A stretch of DNA of 6,197 bases from Opitutales bacterium (GTDB lineage: Bacteria > Verrucomicrobiota > Verrucomicrobiia > Opitutales > Intestinicryptomonadaceae): contig JAJXPD010000133.1 in NCBI GenBank assembly GCA_021641325.1, forward strand, positions 1 to 6,197, written 5' to 3'. This document shows, piece after piece, positions 1-6,037 of the stretch (its first letter is position 1; each line of letters opens with the position of its first letter). A program made the position numbers and the translations under genes. The notes under the pieces are model-generated. The model made no database searches. It saw only the letters and a list, made by a program, of their open reading frames with translations, and had not been told where the DNA came from.

Positions 1-769
1 CCCCGCCCGCCACGAGCGCGGCCTCCGCCGAGCAGGCGCCGCCGGCGTAGAAGACGAACTCGGCGTTCAGCGCGGGCGCGGAAAACATGTCGGCGTATTT
101 TTTGAATTCGGGAAACTTCGACATTGCGGCGTCGAAGCGGCGCGCGGGCGTCGCGGATTGCCCCGCGTCCGCAGAGTCCGCGTCCGACTTCGCGGGAAGT
201 CCGCCGAACGCCGAAGACGGGTCGAAATTTTCGTTAACAAAGCCCGAAAGGCTGACCGACACCCCCGCGGAGGAAAAGCGGCACGCGTTTATTTTCCACC
301 ATTCGCCGCGCTTGGAAGCGTCGAAGTAGAGCGATTTTAGCGCGGGAGTTTTGTCTACGTCGGCATAGGTCGCCCCGACGCGCCCGTCGATAATCCGCAG
401 GGATTCGGGCACAAGCTCGCCGCGCAGCAGCGGCGCAAGACCGAGCGTTGCGCACACTTTCCGCGCCTTGAAAAAATCCTCCGGCGTGCCGTTGAAACGC
501 GCCGCGACCGAATCAGCCTCAATGTTCCCCCTGAAATCAATCCTCAGCGCGGAAATTTCCAAGTCAAGCCCCGCCTCTTCCGCCGCCTCTTCGATTTGCT
601 CGCGGACGAATTCAGGCAGGCTTATGCGGAAGTCGAAATAGACCGCCGCCGCCAAGGCGCATTGAAACGCAAGCAGCGCGTACAGAAACGCGTTCAGTCC
701 GTAGAGCGCGCGCCAAAACGAATTCAGAAGAAACGTCGAGACGCGCAGGCCTGTCTTGGTTCGAGCCAC
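1..769 (-). CDS. AsmA-like / DUF3971-type membrane-anchored envelope protein, N-terminal part (3' end outside window)
   Basis: An uninterrupted frame of 256 codons runs from a GTG at 769-767 to the left window edge. An in-frame TAG at 793-791 limits upstream extension, and no ATG or other common start lies between it and the GTG. The start is 4 bp after the DUF4340 stop, so the gene is probably co-transcribed and translationally coupled; no clear Shine-Dalgarno is visible. Residues about 22-44 form one hydrophobic segment after a basic N-terminus (MARTKTGLRV), giving an N-in membrane anchor. Next comes a pattern typical of the AsmA/YhdP/TamB superfamily: a helix with LPEFVREQIEEAAEEAG, then short beta stretches (LDLEISALRIDFRGNIEADS), then LAPLLRGELVPESLRIIDGRV near 111-131. 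Family members are long beta-groove proteins linked to phospholipid transport to, or homeostasis of, the outer membrane. A low-complexity Ala/Asp/Ser linker lies near 193-210. The family call rests on pattern recognition of the N-terminus alone; the diagnostic C-terminal domain is not in the window. Confidence 0.72.
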   Translation of the reverse strand, partial: MARTKTGLRVSTFLLNSFWRALYGLNAFLYALLAFQCALAAAVYFDFRISLPEFVREQIEEAAEEAGLDLEISALRIDFRGNIEADSVAARFNGTPEDFFKARKVCATLGLAPLLRGELVPESLRIIDGRVGATYADVDKTPALKSLYFDASKRGEWWKINACRFSSAGVSVSLSGFVNENFDPSSAFGGLPAKSDADSADAGQSATPARRFDAAMSKFPEFKKYADMFSAPALNAEFVFYAGGACSAEAALVAGG

Positions 770-773
770 AATG

Positions 774-2639
774 CTATTTTTTTGGCGGAGCTACGGGAGC
801 GGGCTTGCGCAGCTCTTCGGAAACGACCGAGCCGCGCGTAAATTCGAAAAGCGCGTCGACGAAATCCGCCGTCGGCACGAACACGGAATCGCCGTACAGC
901 CCGTACTGGGTGAGTCCTCCGAGGCGTTTTGTGAACTTCCAGCCGCGCGTTTCGGAGACGTTTGCGCCCGTGCCGCGCACTTCGAATTCAGCCGAAAGCG
1001 CGTACTCCCACGGGACGGTTTTCCCGCCGACGGAAACGCCGTTTGCGTCGAACGCGCAGTCGGCATAGTTTTTAACGGCAAAAAGCTTTACGGAATTTAC
1101 GATTTTTTCCGCCGCGGCGCGTGTGCGGGCGTCGAGCTTCGAGACCGCCTCCGAAAAATCGCCGTTTTTTGCGTTCAGAGCAAACAGCTCCGCGCCGCCT
1201 TTTGAAATTTTCACGGAGGTCAGAACCGCCTTTTCGGGCAGCATTTCGACGATTTTCGAGCGGTAGCGCAGGAAGTCCGTATCGGCAAGGCTTGCGACGT
1301 CGCGGTCTATGCCGAAAACCGCGTCGGAGTCGGGCGTTTTTGCGTAGACAAGCCCCGCGCCCGAAGCGTCGAAACCGCTCCCCACAACAAGCCCCGCCGA
1401 CGCGCCGTCGGACATCGAAACCGTGATTTTAAGCGATTCGGGCGTTATGCCGAAACGCGCCAGATTCTCGCCAGGGGCGTCGCTCACAAAGCTGCGGATT
1501 CGCGTTTTGGAAAGGTTTAACAGCAGCGCGCTGAGAGCGGCGGCGTCCGCCCGCGCAGTCGCCGACGCGCCGTCGCGGCGTTCGCCCGCGACGTCCCAAA
1601 CGCCGTTTTTGAGCTTTGCAAAGCGCAGGGTTTTTCCGTTTTTTGAAATGTCCAAACCAGAAACTTTTTCTATGTCGAAGCGCACGGGGGTTTTGTCGCG
1701 AAGCGTCGTCTGCAAGTCGGCAAGGTTCTTGAACGCGGCGGCGTCGAGCGTGAAAATCGTCGGGTTGTCTTCAAGACGCGCGTAGATTTGCGAGCCGTCT
1801 TTCGTCTTGCCGCCGAGCAGCAGCACCTGACGCCTGTTTGTGCCTTCAAGCGTGATTGTGGTGGGCAGCGCCGACACCTCGAAGCCCGCCTCCGCGGGGC
1901 TTTCGTTCGAAAAGCTCTTTGCGGGCAGCTGGCAGATTTCGCCCAGGAACGCCTCCACCTCGTTGCCGTCGGCGGCGGCGACAATCGGGGTTTCGAACTT
2001 CCATTTTCCGCCGTCGCGAACAAGCCCGATTCTGCGGAAATTGCCCTTCATCGACCCCGCCGACTCCGCCGACGGCAGGCGTATTGAAAACGCGGAGACC
2101 TCGAAGCGCGGAATGTCAAAGACATTCTGGTTGCGCAGACGCTCGGTATCGACGACAAGGCTTTCGACAAACTCCCTATCGACCACGATTATCCTGTCGC
2201 CGTTTTGGTCGAGCATATAGATTCGGTCGCCCACGGGCGCGCTTTTGCCTATTTTTAGCGTGTACATCTTTTTGCCGTTACCGTAGCGGAACGTGTAGGC
2301 GGGATCGTCCAAGCCGTATTCGGCGAGCCCGTGCCCGTGCTTGGAAACCTCGGAAAGCGAGAAGCTCGCCTCCCTGTCGAGAAACTCAATCTGGTTTCTG
2401 ATTCGGTTGACGGCAAAGAGGTTCGCCGGCCAGTCGATGGGCGAAGTTATGCGCCACTTGTTGTTTTCGAATTTCAGCACGCGCGGCTTGTCTATGCCCC
2501 TGCCCGAAATTTCGAGAACGGTAAACGGCACGGTGTCGGCGGCGGGCGCAGCCGCCGACGGATCGCGTTCAAGCGACCACAGGGCGAAGAACAGCGCGGC
2601 GTTCGCCAAGATGAGAAAAATAGTGAGTCTGAATCGCAT
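774..2639 (-). CDS. DUF4340 domain-containing protein, membrane-anchored, multi-repeat (621 aa)
   Basis: The start is placed at the ATG at 2639-2637, not at an in-frame ATG 31 codons upstream. The later start has a good Shine-Dalgarno (GAAAGG, 5-nt spacing) and begins directly with a membrane anchor (MRFRLTIFLILANAALFFAL); the longer form would overlap the GldG-like gene by 83 bp and add a Trp/Arg/Cys-rich stretch. One N-terminal transmembrane helix (about 4-22) is followed by about 600 presumably periplasmic residues. DUF4340-type elements recur: a 'lysine or glycine then W' strand (KWRITSPI 61-68, KWKFETPI 213-220, GVWDVAG 346-352), YGLDDP/FGITP-like turns (108-113, 396-400), a 'lxlG' strand followed by a Y-containing strand and a Val/Phe-Asp/Gly strand (IGKSAPVGDRIYML, LGGKTKDGSQIYAR, VGSGFDASGAGLVYAK). 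The C-terminus is a short Pro/Lys tail. Genes of this family commonly lie beside GldG-type ABC auxiliary genes; the molecular function is unknown. Here it lies 10 bp after the GldG-like gene and 4 bp before the AsmA-like gene. Confidence 0.88.
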   Translation of the reverse strand: MRFRLTIFLILANAALFFALWSLERDPSAAAPAADTVPFTVLEISGRGIDKPRVLKFENNKWRITSPIDWPANLFAVNRIRNQIEFLDREASFSLSEVSKHGHGLAEYGLDDPAYTFRYGNGKKMYTLKIGKSAPVGDRIYMLDQNGDRIIVVDREFVESLVVDTERLRNQNVFDIPRFEVSAFSIRLPSAESAGSMKGNFRRIGLVRDGGKWKFETPIVAAADGNEVEAFLGEICQLPAKSFSNESPAEAGFEVSALPTTITLEGTNRRQVLLLGGKTKDGSQIYARLEDNPTIFTLDAAAFKNLADLQTTLRDKTPVRFDIEKVSGLDISKNGKTLRFAKLKNGVWDVAGERRDGASATARADAAALSALLLNLSKTRIRSFVSDAPGENLARFGITPESLKITVSMSDGASAGLVVGSGFDASGAGLVYAKTPDSDAVFGIDRDVASLADTDFLRYRSKIVEMLPEKAVLTSVKISKGGAELFALNAKNGDFSEAVSKLDARTRAAAEKIVNSVKLFAVKNYADCAFDANGVSVGGKTVPWEYALSAEFEVRGTGANVSETRGWKFTKRLGGLTQYGLYGDSVFVPTADFVDALFEFTRGSVVSEELRKPAPVAPPKK

Positions 2640-2644
2640 ATAAA

Positions 2645-2650
2645 CCTTTC
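2645..2650 (-). promoter_or_regulatory. Shine-Dalgarno site of the DUF4340 gene
   Basis: The minus strand reads GAAAGG 5 nt before the ATG at 2639. Its first base is the last base of the preceding TAG stop (2652-2650), so ribosomes ending the GldG-like gene finish on top of this site. This supports the downstream start and re-initiation coupling. Confidence 0.7.
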
Positions 2651-4128
2651 TATCGGCGTCGCGCCGCAAAAACCACCATGCAAAGCAGCAAAATCGCCGC
2701 GGGAATCGAGAGGAATCTCCACGCCAGCGCAAACGCGTCCGACTGTGAAAGCGTCAGCGAAAACGTTTTCAGCGGGCGCGGCGGAATGTTGAGCCTGTTG
2801 TTTTCCTCGAACATCCAGTCCACGACGTTCAGCGCGAGCTTCGAGTTTCCGAGCCTGTTGAACCATTTGTTGGCGACAAAGTTTTCGTCGCCGAAAACCG
2901 CGAGCTTCCCGCCGGGGATATTCAGCCCAAGCTCGCCGCCCGCCGTGCGGGTTGCGACCATCGCGAGCGGGAAAGGCCCGGCCAAGTCGGAGGCTTCGTC
3001 GTATTTCTGCATGCCGCCGCGCGCGTACGATTTCTCGCCCCAGCTTGTCGGTCCGCCGAGAACTATCGGCGAAATTTTCAGTGTTCCGTCAATGGGCGAG
3101 CCCAAGTCGGGGCGCACGGGGCGGGTAGAGCCGAACTGCACGGGCGTGCCCGAATCTATCAAATACTTCACTATAGGGTGCGGATTTTTCGGGAACGACC
3201 TCGCGATGAGGTCGCCCGACGCGCTTTCGTAGTCGCCGCCCGAATCGAGCACAAGCATGTCGTCGCTCATGATTCCCCACTCGTAGAGAATGTCCTCCAA
3301 GCCGAGGAGCGAGCCCATTTCCAGAAAGAAAATTCCGCGGCCGTTCGACTTCAAAAGGTACTTTCTGAGCGCGTCGATTTCCCTCGGCAGGAAGGTCGAT
3401 TTCGCGCCCGCTACAACCACCATGTCGGCGTCGTCGGGAACTTCCTTGGTCTCGCTCAAATCAAGCTCCTCGACCTTGTAGTTGCGGGCGGCAAGCGCCG
3501 ACGCGTACTCCGACAGCCCCCTCGCGCCGTTCGCGCTTTTGACGCTCATTTCGCCGTGCCCTTTGAGGAAATATATCTTTGTGTCGCGCCCCGCCGACAC
3601 GTTGAGAATCGCCGAGCTAATCAGGCTTTCTCCCTTGAAATCCCTGCGCGCGCCGTCCTCGACCCCGTAGAATTCGAGAATCGGAATGCGCTTGAACTTG
3701 TTGCCCGACGCCACAATCACGCACTCCTCCAAATCGCTGCCGAAACGCGCGGCAAGCTCTTCGGCGCGTTTGTTTTCTATGTGGGCGTTGACGAATTTTG
3801 CGCTGACGGGCGCGGTCTTGTTGGAGGCGTATTCGTACTGGCGGAAGAGCGTGTTGAAGTCGCGGACAATCGCCGCGCTTTCGTTGTCGCTGCGCCCCAT
3901 GGACACCACCGCGTAAATCTCGACGGGCTTGCGCAGGTTCTTGACGTACGCCACGCTTTCGGGCGACAGCGAATTGCGCCTGTTTTCGGACATGTCGAAA
4001 CGCTGGTAGTGGCGCGACGCCGCAAAATTCAGCCCCGCATACAGCGCAATTCCCAGCAGAATCTGAATCCACAGATTGAGGCTGCGCACGCGCGTGGTGA
4101 TTTTAAAATCCTCGAATTTCCCGTTCAT
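2650..4128 (-). CDS. GldG-like ABC transporter auxiliary protein (ABC_transp_aux family), 492 aa
   Basis: This is the putative periplasmic auxiliary subunit of the ABC exporter encoded just upstream. A short cytoplasmic N-terminus is followed by a transmembrane helix at about 18-36 (LNLWIQILLGIALYAGLNFA). Next is the hallmark region FDMSENRRNSLSPESVAYVK (44-63), matching the 'D-(L/M)-(T/S)-x-x-(K/R)-x-x-(S/T)-LS' start of GldG proteins, then a strand LRKPVEIYAVVS. KIYFLKGHGEMS (about 184-195) matches the conserved 'vyfltGHGE' element, and AVFGDENFVANKWFNRLGNS with NVVDWM matches the C-terminal 'GDsdF...N...gN...N...W' element. A second transmembrane helix at about 470-488 ends in RRR. Two anchors flanking a large extracytoplasmic domain is the family's architecture, and the length is normal. 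The ATG overlaps the permease stop as ATGA; only a weak, distant GGAG (11-nt spacing) is present, so translation is probably coupled. In Bacteroidota, GldG works with GldA and GldF in gliding. Outside that phylum the role is unknown, and gliding is not implied here. Confidence 0.9.
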   Translation of the reverse strand: MNGKFEDFKITTRVRSLNLWIQILLGIALYAGLNFAASRHYQRFDMSENRRNSLSPESVAYVKNLRKPVEIYAVVSMGRSDNESAAIVRDFNTLFRQYEYASNKTAPVSAKFVNAHIENKRAEELAARFGSDLEECVIVASGNKFKRIPILEFYGVEDGARRDFKGESLISSAILNVSAGRDTKIYFLKGHGEMSVKSANGARGLSEYASALAARNYKVEELDLSETKEVPDDADMVVVAGAKSTFLPREIDALRKYLLKSNGRGIFFLEMGSLLGLEDILYEWGIMSDDMLVLDSGGDYESASGDLIARSFPKNPHPIVKYLIDSGTPVQFGSTRPVRPDLGSPIDGTLKISPIVLGGPTSWGEKSYARGGMQKYDEASDLAGPFPLAMVATRTAGGELGLNIPGGKLAVFGDENFVANKWFNRLGNSKLALNVVDWMFEENNRLNIPPRPLKTFSLTLSQSDAFALAWRFLSIPAAILLLCMVVFAARRR

Positions 4129-4886
4129 GTGTTTTTAGACTCCGTTATGAGCGACGTTATCGCCAGAAGCACCGCCGCCGTGCTTATGTAGAAGAAGAAC
4201 GGGCGCGTATCCAAAACCGACGAGATGAAGTCGTCGAAATGCCTGAACGTCCTGAAATATTCGCCCGTTTCGGAAAGCCATGCCGCGCTTTCGGGCATGG
4301 GGAATTTCGAGACAATTCCGCCACCTATTATGATGAGGAACAGCATGCAAAAAGACAGCATTCCAGCAACGAGCGTCGTGCGGGTGAGCGAGCTTGCGAA
4401 AATCCCCACCGCAACGTACATCGCCCCGCCCACCGCAATGAACAGGTAGCCCGTCGAAATTTGCGCGATGTCGAAAAAGCGCGGGTCGGCGGCAATCTGG
4501 GGCAGGTAGAAGCGCGAAATTAGCGGGTATGCGAGCGTAGACGCCCACAAAAGCAGGTAGAAAAAGTAGCACGCAATGAATTTTGCCGACACAATCTGGA
4601 ACGCGGTTATCGGCGTTGTCATCAGCGCTTCGAGCGTGCCCGCGCGGCGCTCGTCGGCAAGGGTGCGCATTGTAAGCAGCGGCACCATGAAAAGCACGGG
4701 AACCCAGAACACCGAAAGGAAGTTCGCTATCGGCGAATTTTCGCTGGCTACGCGCCCCGCGTCCACAAGCGCAAGCAAGTACATCAACGCCATGAACGCC
4801 GAAAACAGGAACGCCGCAATGTATGTCGACGGCGATATGAACAGCTGCCAAATCTGCTGGCGGACGAGAATTCCGAATCTCCTCAT
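4125..4886 (-). CDS. ABC-2 type (GldF-like) transporter permease, 253 aa
   Basis: This is the membrane-spanning subunit of an ABC-2 exporter, expected to act as a dimer with the ATPase encoded immediately upstream. Six hydrophobic segments are visible, at about 20-41, 56-74, 101-122, 143-165, 171-192 and 230-248. Between segments 2 and 3 lies the diagnostic cytoplasmic motif LADERRAGTLEALMTTPIT (76-94), which in GldF/NosY-like permeases corresponds to the coupling element that contacts the ATPase. The opening MRRFGILVRQQIWQLFISPSTYI is the usual amphipathic N-terminal helix of this family. The length is normal and no residue loss is evident. The ATG overlaps the ATPase stop (ATGA, 4886-4883) and is preceded by a strong Shine-Dalgarno. 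The 3' end overlaps the GldG-like gene by 4 bp. The substrate cannot be read from the sequence. Confidence 0.92.
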   Translation of the reverse strand: MRRFGILVRQQIWQLFISPSTYIAAFLFSAFMALMYLLALVDAGRVASENSPIANFLSVFWVPVLFMVPLLTMRTLADERRAGTLEALMTTPITAFQIVSAKFIACYFFYLLLWASTLAYPLISRFYLPQIAADPRFFDIAQISTGYLFIAVGGAMYVAVGIFASSLTRTTLVAGMLSFCMLFLIIIGGGIVSKFPMPESAAWLSETGEYFRTFRHFDDFISSVLDTRPFFFYISTAAVLLAITSLITESKNT

Positions 4887-5920
4887 TGTCTCTCCTTGTC
4901 TATTTCCTCGACCATTTTCGACGTTTCGGGAAGGTCGCGCAGTTGTTCCCAGCTGCGGCGGGTCGCCGCCATGAAAATCTCCTCCAACGAGGGTTTGCGG
5001 TACGCCACAAGGCGCGTTGCAAGCGCGGCGTCCTTCGACAGCTCGCCGATTATCGCCGCGCCGTAGTTCGAATTTTGCGGCGCGCGCAGAACGTAGCCGT
5101 AATATCCGAGCGCGTCCGCCCCCGAAGCCGACTCAATAGAAAGGTCGAGCTGCATGCGCTTCAAAATGTCGGCGAAGCGTTCGGGCGACGCCTTCAAGCC
5201 CACTTCGTACCTGTCGAACGGAATGAAGTCTTTGCGCAGGCTTGCGGGCGAGCCGCTCGCAACAACCGTCCCCTGGTTTATTATAATCACGCGGTCGCAT
5301 ACAAGCTCGATTTCGGGCAGGATATGGCTGCTGATTACAACGCTCATCTTGCCGCGCAACGAGCAGATGAGTTCGCGGATTGCGAGAATCTGGTGGGGGT
5401 CGAGGCCGATTGTCGGCTCGTCCAAAATAATCACGTCGGGGCGCGAAAGTATTGCGTCGGCTATTCCCACCCTCTGGCGGAAGCCCTTCGACAGATTCCC
5501 TATTATCTTTTTCGCCGCCGAGCGTTTCAGCTGGCAGATTTCCATCGCCTCGTCAACGCGCTTCGAAATCTCCGTTTCGGGAACGTCTTTGATTCCCGCG
5601 CGGAAGCGCAGGTATTCGCCAACGCGCAGGTCTTCGGGCAGGGGGTTGTTTTCGGGCATGAAGGCTATGTGGCGGCGGGCGGAGTCGGGACGGTTCGCCA
5701 CGCTTATTCCGCAGATGTGCACACTCCCCGACGTCGCCGGCATGAGGCCTGCGATTATGCGCATTGTCGTGCTTTTGCCCGCCCCGTTCGGGCCGAGAAA
5801 GCCGACGACTTCGCCCTTGCCGATGCGGAACGATACGTTTTCGACCGCCTTCACCTGTCCGTAGCACTTGGTGAGCCGCCGTACGATTACTGAATTGGGT
5901 ATGTCGGGGTTGTCTTCCAT
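4883..5920 (-). CDS. ABC transporter ATP-binding protein, GldA/CcmA type, 345 aa
   Basis: This is the cytoplasmic ATPase that powers the exporter formed with the GldF-like permease. All nucleotide-binding elements are intact: Walker A GPNGAGKST (43-51), ABC signature LSKGFRQRVGIADA (143-156), Walker B VIILDEPTIGLDP (163-175, including the catalytic Glu and the D-loop) and the H-loop His in ISSHILPE (H199). The Q-loop position reads FMPENNPLPEDLRVGEYL, with Glu (E90) where classic ABC proteins have Gln. This substitution and the LSKG-F/Y-RQR signature are usual for the GldA/CcmA branch. After the roughly 220-residue ATPase core, a C-terminal domain contains the conserved tail PSLEEIFMAAT (310-320) and a charged end. 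The ATG at 5920 is the only sensible start, since the ABC fold begins by residue 11 (VIVRRLTKCYG). No Shine-Dalgarno is close to it; the leader reads TTTATTCA just before ATG. It is the first gene of the five-gene cluster. Confidence 0.95.
   Translation of the reverse strand: MEDNPDIPNSVIVRRLTKCYGQVKAVENVSFRIGKGEVVGFLGPNGAGKSTTMRIIAGLMPATSGSVHICGISVANRPDSARRHIAFMPENNPLPEDLRVGEYLRFRAGIKDVPETEISKRVDEAMEICQLKRSAAKKIIGNLSKGFRQRVGIADAILSRPDVIILDEPTIGLDPHQILAIRELICSLRGKMSVVISSHILPEIELVCDRVIIINQGTVVASGSPASLRKDFIPFDRYEVGLKASPERFADILKRMQLDLSIESASGADALGYYGYVLRAPQNSNYGAAIIGELSKDAALATRLVAYRKPSLEEIFMAATRRSWEQLRDLPETSKMVEEIDKERQ
4892..4897 (-). promoter_or_regulatory. Strong Shine-Dalgarno site of the permease gene
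   Basis: The minus strand reads AAGGAG with 5 nt to the ATG at 4886. It lies inside the last codons of the ATPase gene. It fixes the permease start and shows the organism uses canonical Shine-Dalgarno signals, in contrast to the ATPase gene itself, which has none close to its ATG. Confidence 0.75.
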
Positions 5921-5990
5921 TGAATAAACGGCAAAATCTTTCCGACGCTCCCGCGCGAAAAGACTTTTTTACTTTGAAATTGGGGATAAA
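5921..5990 (-). promoter_or_regulatory. Leader/promoter region of the exporter operon (no clear boxes)
   Basis: This stretch separates the terminator after the ACP gene from the ATPase start, so the operon promoter most likely lies here or just upstream. It is markedly more AT-rich than the coding DNA, with runs such as AAAGTAAAAAAGTCTTTTC and TTTTGCCGTTTATTCA. No convincing -35/-10 pair or operator repeat can be assigned by eye. The only Shine-Dalgarno-like GGAAAG sits more than 15 nt before the ATG, so initiation of the ATPase gene may rely on an unstructured AU-rich leader. Confidence 0.35.
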
Positions 5991-6022
5991 ACCGCCGCTC
6001 CTCCCCCCGAATATGCGGCGGT
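5991..6022 (-). terminator. Probable rho-independent terminator after the ACP gene
   Basis: On the minus strand, ACCGCCGC (6022-6015) pairs perfectly with GCGGCGGT (5998-5991) around a 16-nt loop (6014-5999). The stem runs into TTTTAT. It starts 15 bp after the ACP stop and separates that gene from the exporter operon. The loop is long and the T run short, so termination may be partial. Confidence 0.6.
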
Positions 6023-6037
6023 CGAAAAAGTCCGCAG

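Noticed and set aside
2640..2732. N-terminal extension of the DUF4340 protein from an upstream in-frame ATG
   Set aside because: It would overlap the GldG-like gene by 83 bp, put a Trp/Cys/Arg-rich stretch before the membrane anchor, and ignore the good Shine-Dalgarno before the ATG at 2639.
3178..4191. Long plus-strand open frame of 337 codons
   Set aside because: It lies opposite the well-supported GldG-like gene, has the Arg/Val/Ala-rich composition of a codon-bias shadow, shows no recognisable domain, and no ribosome site was noted.
4886..5893. Long plus-strand open frame of 335 codons
   Set aside because: It is the antisense shadow of the ABC ATPase gene, whose intact Walker and signature motifs prove the minus strand is coding. 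The predicted protein is Arg/His/Ala-rich with no domain.
2650..5920. A gliding motility machine because of GldA/F/G-like proteins
   Set aside because: The homologues are widespread outside gliding bacteria, and none of the other gliding or type IX secretion genes (gldK-N, sprA) is in the window.
6021..6035. Second hairpin from CGGAC/GTCCG-like bases around the A run after the ACP stop
   Set aside because: Only a few pairs can form and they compete with the perfect 8-bp stem at 5991-6022, which is followed by the T run.
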